Part shown: positions 16,158 to 22,230 of the stretch, one piece after another
How the letters are laid out: each line of letters opens with the position of its first letter
Numbering within the stretch: the first letter of the stretch is position 1
Source of the DNA: Cupriavidus metallidurans CH34
GTDB lineage: Bacteria; Pseudomonadota; Gammaproteobacteria; Burkholderiales; Burkholderiaceae
Reading direction: 5' to 3'
Length of the DNA: 64,000 nucleotides
NCBI RefSeq assembly: GCF_000196015.1
Contig: NC_007973.1
Location: forward strand, 2,542,001 to 2,606,000
Program-made: the position numbers and the translations under genes
The notes under the pieces: generated by a model
Seen by the model: only the letters and a program-made list of their open reading frames with translations
Database searches by the model: none
What the model was told of the DNA's origin: nothing

Positions 16158-16733
16158 TCAGAGAATGGTGCGATAGGTCGCCAGCACCTTGGTCGTTTGC
16201 ACAAGGCCTTGGCGCAGCAGGATTTCGAGATAGCGGTCCACATCGATCGGCGGATGCTTGAGTTGGGCACGCTGGCGCTGCGCAGCCGACACTACGGCGG
16301 CCGCATCCAGATCCAGCAGGTTGTCCACAAACTCATCGGGGTGCTGCGATTCGATGCCGTACGGAGCCAGCAGATCGTTCGGGAAATCACGTTCGTTGAA
16401 CGTCACAATCACGCTCGCACCGCAGCGAATCGCCGCAGCCAGGACGTGCCGATCGTTCGGATCGGGTAATGTCAGGCCTGCCACGAGCGCTTCGTAGCCC
16501 TCCACCAAGCCGTCCGGAATGGCCCTGTCCATGAGATCCGACGTCCTGTCGACCTGAACCCGGGTGAGATCGGGGCGGTTGATCAACAGATTGCGTTTCC
16601 ACTCCTCATGAATGGCTTGGCTCCACCGCGCCCGGAAGCGGCCAGACAGGCCGAGCCACATCAGGAAATCCCGCAGTGGCGCGGGATATAGAACGCACGC
16701 GTCGTAGACGGCGGTGAATGGGGAATGCCTCAT
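16158..16733 (-). CDS. PIN-domain ribonuclease-like toxin
   Basis: A 191-residue PIN-domain protein. The first acidic residue is in the N-terminal strand (FTAVYDACVLYPAPLRDFL, Asp11), a second acidic position is in IHEEWKRNLL, and the block LPDPNDRHVLAAAIRCGASVIVTFNERDFP (about 109-138; landmark only) carries the remaining acidic residues expected for a PIN active site. PIN proteins of this kind act as RNA-cutting toxins held in check by a neighbouring DNA-binding antitoxin. The ATG overlaps the upstream HTH gene by ATGA, and TRIP13-like follows after 17 bases, so the pair is cotranscribed with the CBASS genes. It could be an independent toxin-antitoxin module that supplies the operon promoter, or a functional part of the defence island. 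Confidence 0.85.
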   Translation of the reverse strand: MRHSPFTAVYDACVLYPAPLRDFLMWLGLSGRFRARWSQAIHEEWKRNLLINRPDLTRVQVDRTSDLMDRAIPDGLVEGYEALVAGLTLPDPNDRHVLAAAIRCGASVIVTFNERDFPNDLLAPYGIESQHPDEFVDNLLDLDAAAVVSAAQRQRAQLKHPPIDVDRYLEILLRQGLVQTTKVLATYRTIL

Positions 16734-17200
16734 TCGTATCCCATTCCCAACTCTTGCGACTGCTGAGCGAGTTCGGCCATCGCCTGCTCACTGGCGCGCT
16801 CGCGCGCTTCCTTGTACTGCATCAGATCGGCGAACCTCACCCTGCGGTGCTTGCCGGTGCGATGAAATGCCAACACCCCATCTTCTAGCAGCTTGACGAA
16901 ATGGGGACGGGACACGTTGAGCAAGTCCGCCGCCTCTTGGGTCGTCAGCTCTGCATGGACGGGCACCACCTTTACTGCATTGCCATCGGCCAACTCGGCC
17001 AGGATGTCGACCAGCAGGCGTAAAGCCGAGGTAGGCAGTTCCACCTGATGAGCCTGTTTGTGGTCATCAAAGATCTGGATGTGCTGCGTCTCGAACTGGG
17101 TTGCGAGGTAAGCCGCCAAGGCACGTTGACCCTGGACGGCTGCCTTAACCTCTCCCGCGGCGGGAAGGGTCATCTTGGATTGGGCAGTGGCGGTGGTCAT
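16730..17200 (-). CDS. Excisionase-type HTH antitoxin/regulator partner of the PIN protein
   Basis: A 156-residue protein. The C-terminal half contains a MerR/Xis-like winged helix: ELTTQEAADLLNVSRPHFVKLLEDGVL followed by FHRTGKHRRVRFADLMQYKEAR (about 85-137), the usual form of antitoxins that pair with PIN_3-type toxins. The N-terminal part is Ala/Gln rich with a small predicted helical domain. The ATG at 17200 is preceded by TTAGGAG. It is the first gene of the eight-gene minus-strand operon and the natural candidate to bind the TCGAAA repeats in its own promoter. Confidence 0.82.
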   Translation of the reverse strand: MTTATAQSKMTLPAAGEVKAAVQGQRALAAYLATQFETQHIQIFDDHKQAHQVELPTSALRLLVDILAELADGNAVKVVPVHAELTTQEAADLLNVSRPHFVKLLEDGVLAFHRTGKHRRVRFADLMQYKEARERASEQAMAELAQQSQELGMGYE

Positions 17201-17234
17201 GGGTAGCTCCTAAGCGAAAACGGTTGCAGAGCCG

Positions 17235-17272
17235 ATCATATTCGAAACACTCGAAAAACGCAATAATCGAAA
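17235..17272 (-). promoter_or_regulatory. Promoter with three TCGAAA repeats for the antitoxin-PIN-CBASS operon
   Basis: Read on the minus strand, a -35 TTGCGT (17263-17258) is followed by 17 bases and a -10 TATGAT (17240-17235). The hexamer TCGAAA (plus strand) occurs at 17242, 17251 and 17267: two copies in the -10/-35 spacer and one just upstream of -35, an arrangement suited to autorepression. The start codon of the first gene is about 35 bases downstream of the -10. No other gene lies between 17201 and 17403. Confidence 0.7.
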
Positions 17273-17403
17273 CTCCACCCGGGCTTTTGTAGGTTCGCTC
17301 GCGGTATGCCCAATCCGGTCGTCCGCCAGTTCCTATTGTTTGCGGCCTAAAACAGCCCTGATCTCCACGATCACCCCATTGCTGATCACACAGGAATGGC
17401 GCG

Positions 17404-17787
17404 ATGGTGGCTTCGATCTGGCTGCGCGCCGCGCATCGCGGCGTGCCCACTTTTCTCGTGACGGCCCTCCTGCTGGGTCAGTCCCAGATGGCCTTGGCCG
17501 AGTCTCCGGCACAGCGCCAGGAGCTGGTCGCCGCACTGCGCCAGCTCGACGCGCTGGAGCGCACCGTCGCGGACAGCGCCGCGCATGCCCCCATCCAGCC
17601 GGGCGAGCGCTACCACTTCGACTACCCGCGGCTGCTGGCTGACCTGGCGCGCGTTCGCGCCGGCATCCAGTTTCACCTGACGCCATCGCGCGCTCAGCCG
17701 CGCGACCCCTCCGAACTGGCCGGCGACTACCGCACCGAGCGGGCGGCCGAGCCGCTGCCGGCGACGACTGCGGGGGGCAAGCAATGA
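17404..17787 (+). CDS. RAQPRD-family ICE protein
   Basis: A 127-residue exported protein with a signal peptide (cleavage near ALAES, residue 33). It carries the diagnostic motif RAQPRDPSELAGDYR near residues 95-110 that gives the family its name. It opens the second block of transfer genes and overlaps the next gene by ATGA. The role is not known; conservation within MPF_G-type ICEs suggests a structural part of the transfer apparatus. The next upstream plus-strand transfer gene ends 7.5 kb away, so it must have a promoter in the 17.27-17.40 kb gap or rely on readthrough across the CBASS genes. Confidence 0.92.
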   Translation: MVASIWLRAAHRGVPTFLVTALLLGQSQMALAESPAQRQELVAALRQLDALERTVADSAAHAPIQPGERYHFDYPRLLADLARVRAGIQFHLTPSRAQPRDPSELAGDYRTERAAEPLPATTAGGKQ

Positions 17788-18017
17788 ACGGCGCCCAGGT
17801 CTCGGCATTTCAAGCCAACAGCGGCATCGCGCCTTCCGCAATGGCGACCGTCCTGGTCGGCGTCGTGTTCGCGGTCCTGCTCGTGTGGGGCGTCTGGGCC
17901 ATCCGAACGGCCTACGTGGGGTGGTCCGAGAGCCGCCTCAACCAGCGCCAGTTCCTCGGCGTCTGCATCCGCTTCGTCGCGATGTACCTCGTCCTGAGTT
18001 TCTTCCTTCTGTCCTGA
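17784..18017 (+). CDS. ICE membrane protein, TIGR03758 family
   Basis: A 77-residue protein with two transmembrane segments (about 20-42 and 58-76). The N-terminal MNGAQVSAFQANSGI and the central AIRTAYVGWSE...LNQRQF are the family landmarks. Small two-helix proteins at this position are pilin-like or channel components in MPF_G systems. It overlaps the RAQPRD gene by ATGA and ends 16 bases before the next start. Confidence 0.88.
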   Translation: MNGAQVSAFQANSGIAPSAMATVLVGVVFAVLLVWGVWAIRTAYVGWSESRLNQRQFLGVCIRFVAMYLVLSFFLLS

Positions 18018-18033
18018 CCTGAAAGGCCCGACC

Positions 18034-18393
18034 ATGCACAACCGCATCCTCACTTCCCGTCTCGCCCAGCGCGCCGCCATGGCCCTGGGCGCCGCCGCGC
18101 TGCCCGCGCTGTCGTTCGCGCAAGGCCTGCCGCAGTTGGAGAACCCGACGCGCGGCACCGGCAACGGCATCATGGAGACGATCCGCAACTACGGCTACGA
18201 CATCATCATGCTCGTGGCCCTGCTGGTGGTGGCGTCGATGTTCATCGGCGTCTGCTACCACGCCTACGGAACCTACGCGGAGATCCACACCGGCCGCAAG
18301 ACGTGGGGCCAATTCGGCCTCACGGTCGCCATCGGCGCCGTGTTGCTCGTGATCGGCATCTGGCTGCTCACCGAAGCCACGGGCATCCTGTAA
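18034..18393 (+). CDS. Pilin-like ICE membrane protein, TIGR03745 family
   Basis: A 119-residue protein with a long signal sequence ending near SFAQG (residue 29), then two transmembrane helices (about 55-78 and 93-115) separated by a short polar loop. This is the layout of VirB2/TraA-type pilin precursors, and the TIGR03745 proteins are the usual candidates for the major pilin in this ICE class. The sequence GLPQLENPTRGTGNGIMETIRNYGYD follows the cleavage point. It is set in a run of small genes (RAQPRD, TIGR03758, this one, TIGR03750). Confidence 0.88.
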   Translation: MHNRILTSRLAQRAAMALGAAALPALSFAQGLPQLENPTRGTGNGIMETIRNYGYDIIMLVALLVVASMFIGVCYHAYGTYAEIHTGRKTWGQFGLTVAIGAVLLVIGIWLLTEATGIL

Positions 18394-18405
18394 GGCGAGG
18401 CCGGT

Positions 18406-18804
18406 ATGTCCGAGCAGCAGCACGTCCGTGCGGACGGGACGGTCACGTTCCTTCCGCACCGGCTCAACCGCCATCCCGTTGTCGTGCGCGGCCTCACCGC
18501 CGACGAGCTGTGGATCTGCTGCGGCCTGTCCGGCGCCGCCGGCCTGCTGGTCGGCGCGCCGCTTTCGTGGGTGTTCCGCACGATCGCCATCGCACCGACG
18601 TTCGTTGTCCTGGGCGTGGCCTTGGGCGTGTTCATCGGCGGCGGCATCCTGCGCCGCCTCAAGCGTGGGCGCCCCGACACCTGGCTTTATCGGCAGTTGC
18701 AGTGGCGCATCGCAACGGGCCATCCGCTGATGGCCGGCTGGGTGGGCGGCCACGTGCTGATCTCGCGCTCGGGCTTCTGGTCCACCCGCAGGAGCATGCG
18801 ATGA
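18406..18804 (+). CDS. Conjugal transfer protein, TIGR03750 family (TraL/VirB3-like)
   Basis: A 132-residue inner-membrane protein with a polar N-terminus (HVRADGTVTFLPHRLNRHPVVVRGLTADEL) and two adjacent transmembrane helices at about 42-85. VirB3/TraL proteins share this size and topology and assist the VirB4 ATPase. The last codon overlaps the next start (ATGA). The family call rests on the opening motif LPxRLNxxPxVxRGLT. Confidence 0.88.
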   Translation: MSEQQHVRADGTVTFLPHRLNRHPVVVRGLTADELWICCGLSGAAGLLVGAPLSWVFRTIAIAPTFVVLGVALGVFIGGGILRRLKRGRPDTWLYRQLQWRIATGHPLMAGWVGGHVLISRSGFWSTRRSMR

Positions 18805-19493
18805 GTCGCTTCAAGAACGAGATCGCCCACCTGCAGGCGCACATCAAGACCTTGCGCCTGGGCGCGGGCGCGCTGGTCATTGTCGCCCTGGTCATGGGCG
18901 GCGGCTGGTGGAGCGCGCCGCGCGACCTGACCATCCACGTCCCGCCCGACCTGCGCTCTGGCAGTACCCGCAAGTGGTGGGAAGTGCCGCCCGAATCGGT
19001 CTATGCGTTCACGTTCTACGTGTTCCAGACGCTGAACCGCTGGCCGACCAATGGCGAAGAAGACTACTCGCGCAACCTCCACACGCTCTCGCCGTACCTC
19101 ACCCCGTCCTGCCAGGCCTTCCTTCGCGCGGACTACGACTACCGCCGCTCCACCGGCGAGCTACGCCAGCGCGTGCGCGGCATCTACGAGATTCCCGGCC
19201 GCGGCTATGGCGACGACCCCACGGCGCGCGTGCGCACCGTGTCCGATCGCGACTGGGTGGTGACGCTGGACATCACGGCGGACGAGTACTACGGCGCCGA
19301 GCAGGTCAAGCGCGCCCTGGTGCGTTATCCGATCAAGGTCACGCGGGTGGACGTCGATCCCGCCCGCAACCCGTTCGGCCTGGCGCTGGACTGCTACGAA
19401 GGCGCGCCCCAGCGCATCAGTGCACCGGAGCCGGCGCGCCCGGCGTCGAGTGGCCTGTCTCCGCAAGCGCCTCAAGGAGGAAACACCCCATGA
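18801..19493 (+). CDS. Conjugal transfer protein, TIGR03746 family (TraE/VirB8-like)
   Basis: A 230-residue protein. The start at ATG 18801 overlaps the previous stop; longer upstream frames are spurious. One transmembrane helix (about 20-42) is followed by a periplasmic domain (HVPPDLRSGSTRKWWEVPPESVYAFTFYVFQTLNRWP as landmark). Size and topology match the VirB8/TraE scaffold of type IV secretion. A disordered Pro-rich C-terminus ends at an AAGGAGGAAA ribosome site that serves the next gene. Confidence 0.88.
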   Translation: MSRFKNEIAHLQAHIKTLRLGAGALVIVALVMGGGWWSAPRDLTIHVPPDLRSGSTRKWWEVPPESVYAFTFYVFQTLNRWPTNGEEDYSRNLHTLSPYLTPSCQAFLRADYDYRRSTGELRQRVRGIYEIPGRGYGDDPTARVRTVSDRDWVVTLDITADEYYGAEQVKRALVRYPIKVTRVDVDPARNPFGLALDCYEGAPQRISAPEPARPASSGLSPQAPQGGNTP

Positions 19494-20401
19494 AGCATCC
19501 TGTACTCGCGCTGCTGGGGCTACTGGCCGTGGCCGCGGCACCCGTCGCCCAGGCGGTGGAGATCCTGCGTTGGGAACGCATGCCACTGGCAGTGCCGCTG
19601 AAGGTCGGTCAGGAACGCATCGTGTTCATCGACCGGAACGTGCGCGTGGGCGTGCCCGCGGGCGTGGGCGAACGCCTGCGCGTGCAGAGTGCGGGTGGCG
19701 CGGTGTACCTGCGCGCCAGCGAGCCGATCGAGCCCACGCGGTTGCAACTGCAGGACGCCGACACGGGCGCGCTGATCCTGCTGGACATCGCAGCCGAACC
19801 GCCCAAGGACGGGGAAGCCGAGCTGGAGCCGGTGCGCATCGTCGAGGGTGACAGCGCACCGGGACGCTATGGCGAGCAGGCCGACAGTGCCGAGGCCCCG
19901 GCACGCGCCCAGGGCCAGGCAGGTGCGCGGACCGCGCGGCGCGAAACTCCGGTCCCTGTCGTGCTGACGCGCTTCGCCGCGCAGAACCTCTACGCACCGC
20001 TGCGCACCGTCGAGCCGCTTCCGGGCGTCATGCGGGTCAACCTGCCCCGCGACCTCGACCTGGACACACTGATGCCAACGCTGCCGGTGCGCGCGGTCGC
20101 GCTCGCGTCGTGGCGCCTGGAAGACCAATGGGTGACTGCCGTGCGCCTTACCAACACCGGCGCCGACTGGGTCGCGCTCGACCCGCGCGTGCTGCAAGGC
20201 GATTTCCTCACCGCCACCTTCCAGCACGAGGCGCTGGGCCCGCGCGGCACGCCCGAGGACACGACCGTCCTCTACCTGGTCACGGGCGGCCGCGGCCTCG
20301 CGCAGTCGCTGCTGCCGGCGATTCACCGCTTCGACCCTGCCGTGCATCTGCCGCAGCCGGACGGCGACGAGAACGCCAAGGAGGCCCGCCATGCGCAGTA
20401 A
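19490..20401 (+). CDS. Conjugal transfer protein, TIGR03749 family (TraK/VirB9-like)
   Basis: A 303-residue exported protein starting at ATG 19490 behind AAGGAGGAAA, with a signal peptide ending near AQAVE (residue 21). The mature N-terminus (EILRWERMPLAVPLKVGQERIVFID) and the beta-rich body correspond to the TraK/VirB9 outer core subunit. A variable linker (about 125-150) precedes the C-terminal beta domain. The gene overlaps the TIGR03752 gene by 11 bases. Confidence 0.88.
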   Translation: MKHPVLALLGLLAVAAAPVAQAVEILRWERMPLAVPLKVGQERIVFIDRNVRVGVPAGVGERLRVQSAGGAVYLRASEPIEPTRLQLQDADTGALILLDIAAEPPKDGEAELEPVRIVEGDSAPGRYGEQADSAEAPARAQGQAGARTARRETPVPVVLTRFAAQNLYAPLRTVEPLPGVMRVNLPRDLDLDTLMPTLPVRAVALASWRLEDQWVTAVRLTNTGADWVALDPRVLQGDFLTATFQHEALGPRGTPEDTTVLYLVTGGRGLAQSLLPAIHRFDPAVHLPQPDGDENAKEARHAQ

Positions 20402-21809
20402 CGGCCTGCTCAAGTGGCTGATGATCCCTGTCGCCATCCTGGTGCTGTTCGTCGGTATCCGGCTGTTCTCGGGTGGAGGCAGCACGGCGCCACCCGCGGC
20501 GGACAACGGCGCCCAGCTCACGCCCGAGGAAATGAAGGCGCTGGGCATCGAAGGCGACACCCCGCGCGACACCGTGGCGACGCTCGTTGCCCAAGTGAAG
20601 CAGTTGCGCACCGAGCTTCAGACCGCGCTCTCGGACAACAAGTCGCAGCGTGAAGAGAACCAGCGACTGCGCCAGCGCGAGAACTCCATCGACCAGCGCA
20701 TCAACTCGGCGCTCGAATCCGAGCGGTCCAACCTGCGCCGCGACCAGGAGCAGGCGGCCAGCGCGCGCCAGCAGACCGAAGGGCTGCTCGCCGACCTGCA
20801 GCGGCGCCTGGACAGCATCGGCGGGCGCGGCGGCGGCCATGCGGACCTGCCCGTGGGCCTGGGGCTGCAGGGCGGCGACGAGGCCGGCATGGAGGGCGGC
20901 GTGCGGTGGGTCGAGCCGGACGACGCAAAGCCCGCCGAGGGGCGCAACGGCGGTCGTGGCGCGAGCGGCGGAATGAGCTTCCCCACGAGCTTCGGCCCGG
21001 CGCAGAGCACGCTCGAAACCACCGCGGAAACCGTGGCCAACGCGGGCGCCCGCGCCTCTGGGGTCAAGAGTGCCAAGCCGGTCTATACCGTGCCGACCAA
21101 CTCCACGCTCATGGGTTCGGTCGCCATGACCGCGCTGATCGGCCGCGTGCCGATCGACGGCACGGTCAACGATCCCTATCCGTTCAAAGTCCTGGTCGGG
21201 CCGGACAACCTGACCGCCAATGGCATCGACATTCCCGACGTGGCCGGCGCCGTGTTCAGCGGCACCGCATCGGGCGACTGGACGCTTTCGTGCGTGCGCG
21301 GCCAGGTGCGCAGCATCACGTTCGTCTTCAACGACGGCACGATCCGCACGATCCCCGAAGACCGCGAGGGCAACCAGCAGAACAACCAGCAACGCGACGG
21401 CTTGGGCTGGATCAGCGACCCGCACGGCATCCCCTGCGTCAGCGGCGAGCGGCGCAGCAACGCCCAGCAGTACCTCGGCTCGCAGGCCCTGATCACCGCG
21501 GCCGGTGCCGGCGTGGCCTCGCTCATCGAGAGCGACAGCGGCCGCATGTCCTATGTCGGCTCGGACGGCTCCATCGGCACCGTGGGCATCACCGGCCAGG
21601 AAGCGGTCGGCCAGATTCTCGCGGGCGGTGTCCGGGACATGTCGGCCTGGGTCAACAAGCTCTACGGCCAGGCGTTCGCCGCCGTCTATGTGCAGCCCGG
21701 CGCCAAGGTCGCCGTCCACCTCGAAAAACCGCTCGCCATCGACTTCGATCCCGAAGGCCGCAAGGTCGATCACCGCGCAGGAGAAAGCCATGCTCTCGAA
21801 CTCGATTAA
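20391..21809 (+). CDS. Conjugal transfer protein, TIGR03752 family (TraB/VirB10-like)
   Basis: A 472-residue core-complex protein. A transmembrane helix (about 9-26) is followed by a coiled coil (about 60-140), a Gly-rich linker, and a C-terminal beta-barrel-type domain (about 225-440) starting VYTVPTNSTLMGSVAMTALIGRVP. This is the TraB/VirB10 order that spans both membranes and gates the channel. It overlaps genes on both sides (11 bases upstream, 20 downstream), as expected for subunits made together. Confidence 0.9.
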   Translation: MRSNGLLKWLMIPVAILVLFVGIRLFSGGGSTAPPAADNGAQLTPEEMKALGIEGDTPRDTVATLVAQVKQLRTELQTALSDNKSQREENQRLRQRENSIDQRINSALESERSNLRRDQEQAASARQQTEGLLADLQRRLDSIGGRGGGHADLPVGLGLQGGDEAGMEGGVRWVEPDDAKPAEGRNGGRGASGGMSFPTSFGPAQSTLETTAETVANAGARASGVKSAKPVYTVPTNSTLMGSVAMTALIGRVPIDGTVNDPYPFKVLVGPDNLTANGIDIPDVAGAVFSGTASGDWTLSCVRGQVRSITFVFNDGTIRTIPEDREGNQQNNQQRDGLGWISDPHGIPCVSGERRSNAQQYLGSQALITAAGAGVASLIESDSGRMSYVGSDGSIGTVGITGQEAVGQILAGGVRDMSAWVNKLYGQAFAAVYVQPGAKVAVHLEKPLAIDFDPEGRKVDHRAGESHALELD

Positions 21810-22230
21810 GGGCCTGGTGCTGGCCCTCGCCGTCGCGGTGCTCGGCGGCTGCGCCACCAGCAAGGAAAAGCTGCTGACCCACGGTGACCGCACGATGATG
21901 GACATCTGGCAGCAGGAGGCCGGCGACGGCGGTGGCGCAGCCGGACGGAACGCCGGCCGCCAGCTGCTCGATGCGCGCCAGAGCCTGCGTCGGCCCCTGA
22001 CCGACGCCGACGTGCAGGCCGCACCTGTCGAGCAGATGCGCTACACGCGCACCGCGCGCAATGAGGTCCACCGCCAGTTCCAGCGCCTGCCCAATCCCGA
22101 TCTCGTGATGTACGTGTACCCGCATCTGGCCGGCACCGATCCCGTGCCGGTGCCCGGCTACACGACCGTCTTCCCGCTCTACCAGCGCATCCAGTACGCG
22201 ATGCCGGGCGAGCGCGTGGAGGACTACTGA
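21790..22230 (+). CDS. Conjugal transfer lipoprotein, TIGR03751 family (TraV/VirB7-like)
   Basis: A 146-residue lipoprotein starting at ATG 21790. The signal sequence ends in the lipobox VLGGC, so Cys21 is the lipidated residue. The mature part (DIWQQEAGDGG...VMYVYPHLAG...VPVPGYTTVFPLYQ) matches the TIGR03751 family that takes the TraV/VirB7 place in the outer core. The stop TGA shares its last base with the ATG of the next gene (TGATG). Confidence 0.9.
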   Translation: MLSNSIKGLVLALAVAVLGGCATSKEKLLTHGDRTMMDIWQQEAGDGGGAAGRNAGRQLLDARQSLRRPLTDADVQAAPVEQMRYTRTARNEVHRQFQRLPNPDLVMYVYPHLAGTDPVPVPGYTTVFPLYQRIQYAMPGERVEDY

